Shown piece by piece: positions 1 through 8,637 of a DNA stretch of 64,000 nt. The stretch's first letter is position 1. Each line of letters starts with the position of its first letter. The stretch is taken from NCBI RefSeq assembly GCF_001442805.1, contig NZ_CP011131.1, forward strand, positions 1,364,001 to 1,428,000. Direction: 5' to 3'. The notes beneath the pieces were generated by a model that saw nothing but the letters and a program-made list of their open reading frames with translations, searched no databases and was not told the DNA's origin. A program made the position numbers and the translations under genes. The stretch is from Lysobacter gummosus. Lineage in GTDB: Bacteria > Pseudomonadota > Gammaproteobacteria > Xanthomonadales > Xanthomonadaceae.

Positions 1-1
1 C

Positions 2-952
2 GCGGACGAGCGCATCGACCTGCTGGTGCCCACCTGCGAGGAGGTCTTCGCGCTTTCGCGTTACCGCAGCGCGCTGCCGCAGTCCTTGCGCGTGCTCGTG
101 GACGATTTCGATAAGCTCAAGGCGCTGCACAGCAAACGGCGTTTCCTCGAACTGGCGCGGGATTGCGGCGCCAACGTTCCGGACAGTCTGGCTGTTGCGA
201 ATCTGCACGAAGCACGCAACTGGGCCGATGGGTGGCCGTTGGTGCTGAAACCGGAATATTCCCGCTTCGGCGTGCACGTGCGTCTGTATCCGCACGGCAT
301 GCCGAAGGACGCGCCGCCGCTGGGGCTCGCGCAGACCTGGATCGCACAGCGTTTCCATGTCGGCACCGAGCTGTGTTCGTACAGCATCGCCGATCGCGGC
401 CGGCTGCTCGCGCACTGCGTGTATCGGCCGGCGTACCGGATCAGCCGCAGTTCCAGTTTCTATTTCGAACCGACGCCGAACACGACGATACGCCGCTTCG
501 TCGAGCGCTTCGTGCGTCAGATCGATTTCACCGGGCAGATTTCCTTCGACTGGATCATCGGCGACGACGGCTCGGCGACGGTGCTGGAATGCAATCCGCG
601 TGCGATCAGCGGCGTGCATCTGTTCGCGCCCGGCGATGGCTTGCCGGCGGCGTTGATGGGCGAGAGCACGGCGTGCATCGAGCCGAGCGCGCCGCGGCCG
701 AAGATGTTGGCGGGCGTGATGCTCAGCGCCGGGTTCGCGCAGGCGCTCAGGCGCGGCAGCGTGAAACAGTGGTGGCACGACTATCGGCGCGCGGACGACG
801 TCTTGTCGTTGCCCGGCGATCGCCTGCCGCCGCTCGGCGGGCTGGTGGATGTCGGCGCGTTTGCGCGGATCGCGCTCACGCGCGGCTGCAGTCTGCGCGA
901 GGCGGCGACGTGGGACATCGAATGGGATGGCGAGGATCTTCCGGATCTATGA
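2..952 (+). CDS. ATP-grasp domain protein, 5' end outside the window
   Basis: The reading frame is open from the first bases, so the start lies upstream; a GTG at 26 is in frame but coding appears to continue before it. The visible 316 residues look like an ATP-grasp ligase: a central part with a lysine-containing nucleotide-binding segment (VLKPEYSRFGVH) and a C-terminal metal/ATP motif, VLECNPRAISGVH, of the usual E-x-N-P-R form. Such enzymes join a carboxylate to an amine or thiol through an acyl phosphate. The substrate cannot be told. The stop overlaps the next start (ATGA at 949), so it is cotranslated with a GNAT-like protein and probably a Rieske oxygenase, which suggests a small-molecule or peptide-modifying pathway. 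Confidence 0.75.
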   Translation, partial: ADERIDLLVPTCEEVFALSRYRSALPQSLRVLVDDFDKLKALHSKRRFLELARDCGANVPDSLAVANLHEARNWADGWPLVLKPEYSRFGVHVRLYPHGMPKDAPPLGLAQTWIAQRFHVGTELCSYSIADRGRLLAHCVYRPAYRISRSSSFYFEPTPNTTIRRFVERFVRQIDFTGQISFDWIIGDDGSATVLECNPRAISGVHLFAPGDGLPAALMGESTACIEPSAPRPKMLAGVMLSAGFAQALRRGSVKQWWHDYRRADDVLSLPGDRLPPLGGLVDVGAFARIALTRGCSLREAATWDIEWDGEDLPDL

Positions 953-2061
953 GCCCGGTGTCCGCGCACGATATCGACGACTTCAACGCGCGGGCGCGGG
1001 CGTTCCTGCAAGTGCACGCGCAAGCGGCGGCGCAGGACTTGGTCTCGAATCTGCGCACCCGGGTGGATCGTATCGGCAGCGGCGAGGCGCTGTTTCCGGT
1101 CACGATCAACGACGATGAACCGGACAACGCCTGGGTCTGCTCGCCGCGAACCACCTACGGCCGCTACGCGATCGAAGAGGCCGAACGCTATGCGCCAAAG
1201 ATCGCGGCGCCGCTGCTGAGCGTCGTCGGTCGCGGCGTCGATGCCGGCCTGCGCGCGGCGCGAATCGATCACGCCGTCGCGATCAACAACTGGTGCTTAT
1301 CGACCAATCTGTATCCGTCGCATTCGCAGGTGTCGGTTCCGCAATTGCTCGATGAGGCCCTGCAGCGCTGGCCAAGCCACGCGATCTGGCTGCGTTCGCT
1401 CAACGATGTCGATCACTGCGATTGGCTGGCCGAGTGCGAGCGCCTGGGCTTCGTGCTGATCCCGAGCCGTCAGGTGTATCTGTTCCGCGATGTGGCCGCG
1501 CTCGCGCGGCAACGGCATAACCTCAAGGTCGATCTCAAGCTGGCGGCGAAGCAAGCGCGCCGGGCCGGCGACGACGATATTGGCGAAGACGATTACGCGC
1601 GCATCGCCGGGTTGTACGGGCAGCTGTACATAAGCAAGTACTCGCGCTGCAACCCGCACTACACCGCCGAGTTCATGCGTCGATGGCATTGCGCGGGATT
1701 GCTGCAGTTCGACGGATTCCGCGGCGAAGAAGGCCAGTTGATCTGCATCGCGGGGCAGTTCCGCCAGGGCCGGACGCTGACCACGCCCATCGTCGGTTAC
1801 GACACGGCGCTGCCGCAGCGTCTGGGCTTGTACCGGCTGTCGACCGCGATGACGTTCGAACATGCGATCCGCGATGGCTGCGACATCAACTTCAGCGCCG
1901 GCGCGGCCGGGTTCAAGCGCTTGCGCGGCGGGCGTCCCAGCATCGAGTACAGCGCGGTCTATGCGCGCCATCTGCCGGCCAGGACCCGAGAGACGTTGGC
2001 GTGGTTGTCGGCGCTGACCCGCCGGCTCGGGGTGCCGCTCATGCGAAGATTCGAGCTATGA
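949..2061 (+). CDS. GNAT-fold (FemAB/BioF2-like) acyltransferase, 370 aa
   Basis: The start is the ATG inside the ATGA overlap with the ATP-grasp gene; the frame is open further upstream but that part is a shadow. Residues about 180-350 read like the acyltransferase domain of FemAB-like GNAT proteins: the basic segment LKLAAKQARR, a long central sheet region, and the late motif SAGAAGFKRLRGG. This family transfers acyl or aminoacyl groups to amines. Two GNAT-like halves are plausible from the length. The acceptor is unknown. Its stop overlaps an ATG (2058) of a 26-codon frame that runs to the Rieske gene. Confidence 0.65.
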   Translation: MSPVSAHDIDDFNARARAFLQVHAQAAAQDLVSNLRTRVDRIGSGEALFPVTINDDEPDNAWVCSPRTTYGRYAIEEAERYAPKIAAPLLSVVGRGVDAGLRAARIDHAVAINNWCLSTNLYPSHSQVSVPQLLDEALQRWPSHAIWLRSLNDVDHCDWLAECERLGFVLIPSRQVYLFRDVAALARQRHNLKVDLKLAAKQARRAGDDDIGEDDYARIAGLYGQLYISKYSRCNPHYTAEFMRRWHCAGLLQFDGFRGEEGQLICIAGQFRQGRTLTTPIVGYDTALPQRLGLYRLSTAMTFEHAIRDGCDINFSAGAAGFKRLRGGRPSIEYSAVYARHLPARTRETLAWLSALTRRLGVPLMRRFEL

Positions 2062-2138
2062 CGTCGCCACTTGCCTTCCATCGAGCGTTGGACATCCCGA
2101 TGCGGCCAGACATCGCGCAAGCCGGTGGGCGAGCATGA
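2058..2138 (+). CDS. possible 26-aa peptide joining the GNAT and Rieske genes
   Basis: The ATG overlaps the stop of the GNAT gene as ATGA (2058-2061), and the TGA overlaps the start of the Rieske gene as ATGA (2135-2138). The frame thus links two genes by start/stop overlap on both sides. The peptide begins MTSPLAFHRALDIP and ends AGGRA; no family is recognised. It could be a short coupling leader, a modified-peptide precursor or chance: the same frame is open for over 100 codons upstream, so openness is not evidence here. Confidence 0.25.
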   Translation: MTSPLAFHRALDIPMRPDIAQAGGRA

Positions 2139-3148
2139 GCGACTGGCATCCCTCGCATTACGCGCGCTGGTTCCCTGTCTTGTGCGCGAACCGGCTGGAG
2201 CGCGCGCCGGTAGCGGTGACGGTGCTCGATCGGCCGGTGGTGCTGGTCCGCGACGAAAGTGGCCGCGCGTTCGCTCTGGAAGATCGCTGCCCGCATCGGC
2301 ATGCGCCGTTATCGGCCGGCGTCGCCACCGGCGGCGGCATCGCCTGTCCGTATCACGGCTGGCGGTTCGATTCGCAGGGGCGCTTGTGCGCGATTCCCGG
2401 CATGCCGCCGGAATGCGCCTTGCCGCAGGTGCGCGTGCGCGCGGTCGCGGTGCGCGAACACGATGGTTTGATCTGGCTGCGATTGGATGGGCGCGATGAC
2501 GGCGAACTGCCGGCCATGGTGCTACGCAATCCCGCCGGCTCGCGTCGATTCCTCTGGCAGACGCAGTGGCGCGCGCATGTGATCGATGCGATCGAGAACT
2601 TTCTCGATCCGATGCATACGCACTGGATTCATCCCGGGTTGGTGCGGCGCGGCGGGGCGCGCGAGGCCATGACCGCGCACTTCGAATCGACCGATACCGG
2701 TTTCAGTGTGTCCTACCGAGGCCAGCCGCAACAATCCGGCCTGCTCTACCGCCTGTTCGAATCGCCGCGAGAAAGCGAGCGGGCTCTGTTCGATGCGCCA
2801 GGCAGCGCGCAGATCGAATACCGCTACCTCAACGGCGGCATCGTCCGCATCAGTCTGCATTTCACCCCGATCAGCGCCGAACAGACGGCGGTGTTCGCGA
2901 CCTTGCATGTCGAGAACCGCTGGGCGCCGGCGTGGCTGGTGCGCGCGCTGGTGTGGCCGCTGCTCAAGCGCGTGAACGATCAGGACGCGCGCATGCTGGC
3001 CTTGCAGGCCGACAACCTGCGACGTTTTCCGCCAGTGCGCGGCGCATCGACCCAGCTCGATCTGGTGCGGCCGTGGGTCGAGACGTTCTGGATCACCGGC
3101 GCCGCGCCCGAAGACGCGCCGTCGCGAGAGGTGCGTCTGCTGCTGTGA
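2135..3148 (+). CDS. Rieske non-heme iron oxygenase, 337 aa
   Basis: An N-terminal Rieske [2Fe-2S] site is complete: Cys52-x-His54 and Cys71-x2-His74. A mononuclear iron site follows in the family pattern N155-x2-D158-x2-H161-x4-H166. The length fits the alpha-subunit class of ring-hydroxylating or demethylating oxygenases, including the PaO/CAO-like group. These proteins use O2 and electrons from a reductase, none of which is encoded nearby in the window. The start at 2135 sits in an ATGA overlap with the short frame upstream. It is the last gene of the left operon, and a DUF4153 gene converges on it. The substrate is unknown. Confidence 0.85.
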   Translation: MSDWHPSHYARWFPVLCANRLERAPVAVTVLDRPVVLVRDESGRAFALEDRCPHRHAPLSAGVATGGGIACPYHGWRFDSQGRLCAIPGMPPECALPQVRVRAVAVREHDGLIWLRLDGRDDGELPAMVLRNPAGSRRFLWQTQWRAHVIDAIENFLDPMHTHWIHPGLVRRGGAREAMTAHFESTDTGFSVSYRGQPQQSGLLYRLFESPRESERALFDAPGSAQIEYRYLNGGIVRISLHFTPISAEQTAVFATLHVENRWAPAWLVRALVWPLLKRVNDQDARMLALQADNLRRFPPVRGASTQLDLVRPWVETFWITGAAPEDAPSREVRLLL

Positions 3149-3214
3149 TCGCATGAAGCGCCGGCGCACAACGCCGGCGTTATCGCGTCTTCGCTGGAAA
3201 ATACGATCGCCTTA

Positions 3215-5020
3215 TCAGTCGCAGTGCGTGCGCCCGCAATCGCTCTTCGGTGCCGGCTCGACTTCCAACTGCATCACCGGGCCCGTCTCCCCGAGCTGGA
3301 AATCCGCCCAGCGCCGCGGCACCACGCGCAGTTGATTGGCGCGCATCGCCGGCGCGACTGCGCTGGCTTCGGTGTTGAGATAGCTGCTGCTGTTGCGGCC
3401 GATCTTGCTCCACACGCCTTCCTCGCGCGCGTAGACGAAGCAGACCGGGCCCCATTGCTTGGCGTTGCACAGCAGGTAGTCGGCCTGGCCGTCGCTGTCC
3501 AGGTCCGGCGTCATCAGCACGCATTCGGAATCGGCGTTGAGGCAGTCGGGCGTCGGCAGCTTGTCGCTGACCAGCGTTTGCAGCCACAGCGGATCGGGCG
3601 CGGCGACGCCGGCGGCGGGCTTGATATGGCGCAGCGCTTCGGCGGCGGTGCGCGCCTGCTGATCGCGTTTGTCGTCCTGGCGATATTCCCAGCTGTTCTT
3701 CATCGTCAGCAGGCGCTGGATCTGCGCGCGCTCCTTGGCGTCGAACAGCTTGCTGTCGCCGGCCAGCGCCTGCAGCGCCAGATAGCCGCGGCGGCCGCTG
3801 TCGAAGCGCAGATGGCTCAGGTCGAAGCGCTCGCGCTCGCTGCGGCCGTCGCGCAGGCGCGCGAGTTGATCGTTGACGCTCAACCGGTGCGGATCGAGCA
3901 GCCACGAGTTGGCCGCGACCGTCAGCGCCAGGATCACCAGCGACACGCCGACGTTGACGCGCTTGAGATCGTGCAGCCACCCGGCGCGCGGGCGCAGCGC
4001 CGCCACCGCGTAGCCCACGGCGTAAGCGCTGAGCACGACCGAGGCGAGCACGGCCCAGAAACGTTCCGCGGTCCAGCCGTACTGGCCGATGCGCAGGCTC
4101 AGCGCGTACAGGCCCAGGCCGGCGTAGATCGGCAAAATCAGCAGCGCCGCATCGACCACGTGGCGCAGCCAGCGCGGGTAGGGTGGCGCGTCGTCGCCGT
4201 CCTGGTAGACGGCGTTGACGAACAGCACCATCACCGCGATCAGGCTCATCAGGATCAAGGTCGCCGAGCGCGTGCGCCACAGTGCGTCCAGGCCGGTGAA
4301 CGGCAGGCTGATCACGAACAACAGCGCGATCAGTGACACCAGCGGTAACAGACCCTTGAAGATCGCGAACAGAATCTGCCGCGCCACCTGCACTGGCCGC
4401 TGTTGGGTGCGGCCGACCAGCACGCCCAGGCCGACCATGATGCCGGTGGCCAGGTGGGCGAAGCTGCGGGTGGTGAACAGATCGGCGAAGAATTGAATGC
4501 CGATCAGCTTGAACAGCACCGCGCACAAGCCGAGCACGCCCCAGCAGATGCCGACGAACACGGCGGTGAGCAGCAAGGTCAGCGCGTTCTGCCAGCCGTG
4601 TTCGAACAAGGCGCTGTACGGTGCGCGCCAGCGGCCGTGGTCGAGCCGGCATTGCAGATAGGGCAGGGCGATGAACAAGGCGATCGCCAGCGTCGCTCCG
4701 AACGGCCACAGCACCGCGGCGGCCTTGATGTCGGGCGCGCCGGTCGCGCTCCAGCCGGCCCACAGCGCCAGCAGCAGGTAGATCGCGGCCACGCCGAGGG
4801 CGTTGGTCCAGAAACGGCGATCGTCCAGGCGCTGCACCGACAGCAGCATCAGCGTGGGCACGGACAACGCCATCACGTACCAATAGATTTCGAAGCCGGA
4901 GTCCGGGCGCGCGCCGATCCGGATCAGATACAGCGCCAAACCCTGCAGCAGAGCGATCAGGACGATGAAGGACTTGGTCGCGCGCGAGAGCGTGACGGCG
5001 GCGGTTGGCGAGGTGGACAT
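3215..5020 (-). CDS. DUF4153 multi-pass inner-membrane protein, 601 aa
   Basis: About eleven hydrophobic helices lie in residues 15-365, followed by a soluble C-terminal domain of roughly 230 residues containing two cysteine-bearing segments (PDCLNADSECVLMTPDLDSDGQADYL, split here as PDCLNADSEC and DLDSDGQADYL). The membrane part matches DUF4153, a family without an assigned function. The C-terminal DLDSDGQAD stretch resembles a calcium-binding or FG-GAP-like turn. It stands alone, convergent with the Rieske gene and well separated from tag. No function is proposed. Confidence 0.75.
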   Translation of the reverse strand: MSTSPTAAVTLSRATKSFIVLIALLQGLALYLIRIGARPDSGFEIYWYVMALSVPTLMLLSVQRLDDRRFWTNALGVAAIYLLLALWAGWSATGAPDIKAAAVLWPFGATLAIALFIALPYLQCRLDHGRWRAPYSALFEHGWQNALTLLLTAVFVGICWGVLGLCAVLFKLIGIQFFADLFTTRSFAHLATGIMVGLGVLVGRTQQRPVQVARQILFAIFKGLLPLVSLIALLFVISLPFTGLDALWRTRSATLILMSLIAVMVLFVNAVYQDGDDAPPYPRWLRHVVDAALLILPIYAGLGLYALSLRIGQYGWTAERFWAVLASVVLSAYAVGYAVAALRPRAGWLHDLKRVNVGVSLVILALTVAANSWLLDPHRLSVNDQLARLRDGRSERERFDLSHLRFDSGRRGYLALQALAGDSKLFDAKERAQIQRLLTMKNSWEYRQDDKRDQQARTAAEALRHIKPAAGVAAPDPLWLQTLVSDKLPTPDCLNADSECVLMTPDLDSDGQADYLLCNAKQWGPVCFVYAREEGVWSKIGRNSSSYLNTEASAVAPAMRANQLRVVPRRWADFQLGETGPVMQLEVEPAPKSDCGRTHCD

Positions 5021-5174
5021 GCGGTTCCTTTGCGATGGCCGGCGATCGCAGCGGCGCGGTGCGCGGCCGCGGGTTCGCGGGATAATCCGCGCAAGCTAGT
5101 GGGCTTGGGTGAGGGCGGTATGAAGCGGTTGTGGCGGCGCGGCGGCTGGATCGCGGATCAGCCGCCGCGCGCGA

Positions 5175-5888
5175 TCAACCGCGTTTGCCGCGAACGGTTT
5201 TCTTCGCCACGGTTTTCTTCCTGGCCGTCGCGGTCTTGCTCGCCGCCGTCCGCGCCGGCGCCTTGGCGGCCTTGACGGGCGCGGGCTTGGCTGCGCCGCT
5301 CGCGCCGGATGCGTTCGGCGCGCTCTTCGCCAGGGCCTCGGCGCGGCGCCAGTACGGCTTGAGTTTGTCGATGCGCTGATACGCCGGGCAGCTTTCGCGA
5401 TGCGCGCCGGGCAGATAGCTCAGGCTCATCAGGAATTCGTTCGTGATCTCGCCGCCGGTGAAGCGGAAGGTCTGCTTGAACAGTTTGATCCAGCCGGTCT
5501 TGTCGCGCGGCTTGCCGTCGAGCAGTTGATGCGCGTCGAGCCATTGCGCGAAGCCGCCGTGGCTGTCGCGCAGTTGCTGGACCACCTGGGCGTTGTGGAT
5601 CGCCGCATCGACCTTGAGCCGGTTGCGGATGATGCCGGCATCTTCGAGCAGGCGCAGGCGATCGGCTTCGCCGTAACCGGCGACTGCATCGACATCGAAG
5701 CCGCTGTAGGCGCGGCGGAAGCCTTCGCGCTTGCGCAGGATGGTTTCCCAGCTCAGGCCGGCCTGGTTGATTTCCAGGATCAGGCGTTCGAACAGATCGG
5801 ATTCGTCGCGCTGCGGAAAACCGTATTCGCGGTCGTGGTACTGGCCATGGATGGGATGGCCGGGGGCGATGTCGCAGTAACCGGACAT
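5175..5888 (-). CDS. tag: DNA-3-methyladenine glycosylase I with a lysine/alanine-rich tail
   Basis: This 237-residue protein removes 3-methyladenine from alkylated DNA as the first step of base excision repair. Residues 1-185 align by eye with Tag. The structural zinc ligands of the family are present: Cys5, His18, His163 and Cys167 (H-x3-C). The ATG at 5888 is chosen because it places Cys5 and His18 exactly where E. coli Tag has Cys4 and His17. After residue 188 there is a 50-residue tail of Lys, Ala, Pro and Arg resembling histone H1 C-termini, absent from E. coli Tag. It is likely a nonspecific DNA-binding extension. Confidence 0.9.
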   Translation of the reverse strand: MSGYCDIAPGHPIHGQYHDREYGFPQRDESDLFERLILEINQAGLSWETILRKREGFRRAYSGFDVDAVAGYGEADRLRLLEDAGIIRNRLKVDAAIHNAQVVQQLRDSHGGFAQWLDAHQLLDGKPRDKTGWIKLFKQTFRFTGGEITNEFLMSLSYLPGAHRESCPAYQRIDKLKPYWRRAEALAKSAPNASGASGAAKPAPVKAAKAPARTAASKTATARKKTVAKKTVRGKRG

Positions 5889-6155
5889 GCGGTCCTCGTC
5901 TGGGGGGCGGTCGGGTCGATTGTGGGTGGCGTGGGAGCGGGAATCCAGGGCGTGGTGCGAATGCGGGAGGTCTTTCAACGACAATACTTTTGCGCGAGAC
6001 CTTCTGTGGGAAAGCTTTTGTGGGACAAGACGCCGCGGCCCTGGCCGGGGCCGGCCCGATTCACCGTATCGGCACGGCCCGCGCCGACCCCGGACCTGCG
6101 GAGCCCTGCGCGTTTTCACGTCCCGCAGCCGCGCCCGGCACGCTAGAATGGCCTC

Positions 6156-6722
6156 ATGCCCGTGATGCCCACGCCCCTCGCCAGTCAGGTCCTGATCGCG
6201 CTTCCCGCGCTGGCCGACACCAATTTTTCCCGCAGCGTCGCGCTGATTTGCCAGCACGACGACGACGGCGCGATGGGCATCGTGGTCAATCGCCCGTCCG
6301 AGTACACCCTGGGCGAGGTCTTCGGCCAGATGGGCGTGGACGGCGGCGATGAATCGCTGCGCGCCCAGATCGTATTGGCCGGCGGCCCGGTCCATCCCGA
6401 GCGCGGCTTCGTGCTGCACGACGGCGGCACCCGCTGGGATTCCACCCTGGTGATCGGCTCGGACCTGTACCTGACCACCTCGCGCGACATCCTGGAAGCC
6501 ATGGCCAAGGGCGAGGGCCCGGACAACGCGATCGTCGCGCTGGGCTGCGCCGGCTGGGGTTCGGGACAGCTCGAACACGAGATCACCGAGAACGACTGGC
6601 TGACCGCGCCGGCCGATGCCGAGCTGCTGTTCGAACTGCCGCTGGACGTGCGCTGGCAGGCCGCGGCCGGACGCATCGGGGTGGATTTCGCCCACCTGGC
6701 CGATTACGCCGGACACGCATGA
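6156..6722 (+). CDS. YqgE/AlgH family protein, 188 aa
   Basis: The UPF0301/AlgH family is recognised by the opening [20 protein letters not shown], the GIVVNRPS segment and [13 protein letters not shown]. Its molecular function is unsettled; in pseudomonads AlgH was first linked to alginate control. The gene overlaps ruvX by four bases (ATGA at 6719), the usual yqgE-yqgF pairing in proteobacteria. A second in-frame ATG three codons in (MPTPLASQ) could be the real start. Confidence 0.9.
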   Translation: MPVMPTPLASQVLIALPALADTNFSRSVALICQHDDDGAMGIVVNRPSEYTLGEVFGQMGVDGGDESLRAQIVLAGGPVHPERGFVLHDGGTRWDSTLVIGSDLYLTTSRDILEAMAKGEGPDNAIVALGCAGWGSGQLEHEITENDWLTAPADAELLFELPLDVRWQAAAGRIGVDFAHLADYAGHA

Positions 6723-7207
6723 GCACCGGCGCCTCCGACGCAATCCGACGCGACGGCACCGTCCTCGGATTCGATGTCGGCGCGCGCCGGATCGGCGTCG
6801 CCGTCGGCAGCGCCTTCGGCCACGGGGCCCGCGCGCTGGCGGTGATCGACGTGCACGGCGCCGGCCCGGACTGGAACGCGATCGATCGCGTCTATAAAGA
6901 ATGGCGTCCGGACGGCCTGATCGTCGGCGACCCGATGACCCTGGAAGGCGGTGACCAGCCCGCGCGCCTTCGCGCGCACGCCTTCGCCCGCCAGCTGCGC
7001 GCGCGCTACAAATTACCGGTGGTGCTGGTCGATGAGCGTTCCAGCTCGATCGAAGCCGCGCACCGTTTCGCCGCCGATCGCGCCGAAGGGCGCAAGCGCC
7101 GCCGCGACGCCGAAGCGTTGGACGCAGTGGCGGCGGCGGTGATCGTCGAGCGCTGGCTCGCCGCGCCCGACGACGCCACCGACATCGAACACATTTCGCA
7201 TCCTTGA
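6719..7207 (+). CDS. ruvX: RuvX/YqgF family ribosomal RNA maturation nuclease or resolvase
   Basis: This 162-residue RNase H-fold protein has the expected first-strand motif [15 protein letters not shown], the VDERSSS segment and a C-terminal [18 protein letters not shown] that supplies the last acidic residue. The family was called a Holliday junction resolvase; E. coli YqgF has been tied to 16S rRNA 5'-end processing. It starts inside the stop of yqgE and is followed after 13 bases by pyrB, so the three probably form one transcript. Confidence 0.9.
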   Translation: MSTGASDAIRRDGTVLGFDVGARRIGVAVGSAFGHGARALAVIDVHGAGPDWNAIDRVYKEWRPDGLIVGDPMTLEGGDQPARLRAHAFARQLRARYKLPVVLVDERSSSIEAAHRFAADRAEGRKRRRDAEALDAVAAAVIVERWLAAPDDATDIEHISHP

Positions 7208-7220
7208 AGCACCGCACATC

Positions 7221-8156
7221 ATGACTACCTTCGTTTCCGCCGACGGCGGTTCGCGTCACCTGTTGAGCTTGCGCGAAGCCTCGCGCGAATCGCTCGAAGC
7301 CTTGCTGATCCGCGCCCAGGCCTTCGCCGAAGGCCATTACGACAGCCGCGCGCTGGCCGGCACCGCGGTGTGCACCTTGTTTTTCGAGCCGTCCACGCGC
7401 ACGCGCCTGAGCTTCCAGCTGGCCGCGCAGCAGCTCGGCGCGCATGTGCTGAACTTCGATGCCTCCACCTCATCGACCAGCAAGGGCGAGACCGCGCTGG
7501 ATACTTTGAAGAACATCGAGGCGATGGGCGTGCGCGGTTTCGTGATCCGCCATCGCGAAGACGGCGCGGTGGCGGCGCTGGCGGCGCAGGCACGCGCCGG
7601 CACCTGCCTGGTCAATGCCGGCGACGGCCGCAGCGCCCATCCGACCCAGGGCCTGCTGGACATGCTGACGCTGCGCCAGGCCAAGGGCACGGATTTCTCG
7701 CGCTTGCGCGTGGCGATGATCGGCGACGTCAAGCACTCGCGCGTCGCGCGCTCGGACCTGCAGGCCTTGCGCGCGCTCGGTGCGGGCGAGATCCGCGTAT
7801 GCGGCCCGGCCTCGCTGTTGCCCGACGACGGCACCCTGGACGGTTGCGTGGCGACGCAGGATTTCGACGCCGCGCTCGACGGCGTGGACGCGGTGATGAT
7901 GCTGCGCCTGCAGCGCGAGCGCATGGAAGAAGGGCTGGTGGCGTCGCTGGACGACTATCACCGCGACTACGGCCTGACCGCTTCGCGGCTCAAGCGCGCG
8001 GCCGCCGACGCGGTGGTGATGCATCCCGGTCCGATGAATCGTGGCGTGGAAATCACGGATGAAGTCGCCGACGGCCCGCAATCGCTGATCCTGACCCAGG
8101 TCGCCAACGGCGTCGCCACGCGCATGGCGGTGCTGGAGATGCTGCTCAAGGGCTGA
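7221..8156 (+). CDS. pyrB: aspartate carbamoyltransferase catalytic chain, 311 aa
   Basis: PyrB makes N-carbamoyl-L-aspartate from aspartate and carbamoyl phosphate, the first committed step of pyrimidine synthesis. The carbamoyl-phosphate loop FEPSTRTRLSF lies near residue 55, HPTQGLLDML near residue 140, and the C-terminal HPGPMNRGVEI is intact. No pyrI regulatory chain or pyrC-like partner follows. It sits 13 bases after ruvX, as in related genomes. A weak GC hairpin with a short T run follows the stop. Confidence 0.95.
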   Translation: MTTFVSADGGSRHLLSLREASRESLEALLIRAQAFAEGHYDSRALAGTAVCTLFFEPSTRTRLSFQLAAQQLGAHVLNFDASTSSTSKGETALDTLKNIEAMGVRGFVIRHREDGAVAALAAQARAGTCLVNAGDGRSAHPTQGLLDMLTLRQAKGTDFSRLRVAMIGDVKHSRVARSDLQALRALGAGEIRVCGPASLLPDDGTLDGCVATQDFDAALDGVDAVMMLRLQRERMEEGLVASLDDYHRDYGLTASRLKRAAADAVVMHPGPMNRGVEITDEVADGPQSLILTQVANGVATRMAVLEMLLKG

Positions 8157-8175
8157 TCGCGCGGGCGCGATTTTC
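8156..8175 (+). terminator. weak hairpin after pyrB
   Basis: A TCGCGC / GCGCGA dyad is followed by TTTTC directly after the pyrB stop. The loop is very short, so this is at best a weak intrinsic terminator; a second GC-rich dyad (CGGCCGC / GCGGCCG, about 8179-8201) follows it. Confidence 0.35.
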
Positions 8176-8231
8176 TTACGGCCGCGCGGTTGTGCGGCCG
8201 ATACGTTTTGGTTTATTCGGAATCACTCGAC

Positions 8232-8444
8232 ATGATCGTAAAAGACAGCAACGGCACCGTGCTCGCCGACGGCGACTCGGTTTTGCTCATCAAGGACCTG
8301 AAGGTGAAGGGCACGTCGGTGACGCTCAAGCGCGGCACGCTGTGCAAGAACATTCGCCTGACCGATGAGGAGGACGAGATCGAATGCAATGTCGATAAGG
8401 TCAAGGGGTTGGTGTTGCGGACGGAGTTTTTGAAGAAGGCTTGA
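8232..8444 (+). CDS. PhnA/YjdM-type small protein, 70 aa
   Basis: The product matches the C-terminal domain of the PhnA (YjdM) family: VKDSNGTVLADGDSVLLIKD, KVKGTSVTLKRGT and the closing EFLKKA. The N-terminal zinc-ribbon of full-length PhnA is missing, a common short form. The ATG at 8232 is preferred because family similarity begins at once after it; a GTG at 8190 would add 14 unlikely residues. Despite the historical name, this family is not required for phosphonate breakdown, and the gene lies far from the phosphonate block. Confidence 0.8.
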   Translation: MIVKDSNGTVLADGDSVLLIKDLKVKGTSVTLKRGTLCKNIRLTDEEDEIECNVDKVKGLVLRTEFLKKA

Positions 8445-8454
8445 GGGGGCGGGT

Positions 8455-8616
8455 AAAAGCAAATCCCCCTTAATCCCCCTTTTTCAAAGGGGGAAATCCT
8501 TCGGGACGTGCGTTAGGGCTTGGCGGGCGACTTCTTCGCTTTACCGACACGCGACCACCGCCCCTCGCTGCAGTTTCCCCCTATGAAAAAGGGGGATTAA
8601 GGGGGATTCGCTTTTA
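8455..8616. repeat. pair of inverted CCCCCTTTTTCAAAGGGGG half-elements
   Basis: Two half-units of the same dispersed repeat face each other: 8455-8496 (AAAAGCAAATCCCCC ... TTTTTCAAAGGGGG) and 8574-8616 (its reverse complement with one change, CTATGAAAAAGGGGG). About 75 unrelated bases separate them. The same half-unit recurs near 15.6, 17.7, 31.3 and 59.4 kb. It lies between the phnA-like gene and the hydrolase remnant. Confidence 0.85.
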
Positions 8617-8637
8617 AGCTTTCCCCCAAGCGCCACA

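Noticed and set aside
3180..4883. A 567-codon leftward frame within the DUF4153 gene region
   Set aside because: It is the +1-shifted shadow of the DUF4153 gene, Arg/Pro-rich and without helices.
5400..6146. A 248-codon rightward frame over tag and its upstream region
   Set aside because: It is antisense to tag, whose zinc ligands confirm the leftward gene; the rest crosses the intergenic gap.
8232..8444. PhnA-like gene as part of the phosphonate block
   Set aside because: The PhnA/YjdM family is not needed for phosphonate breakdown despite its name, the gene lies 23 kb away, and no operator motif precedes it.
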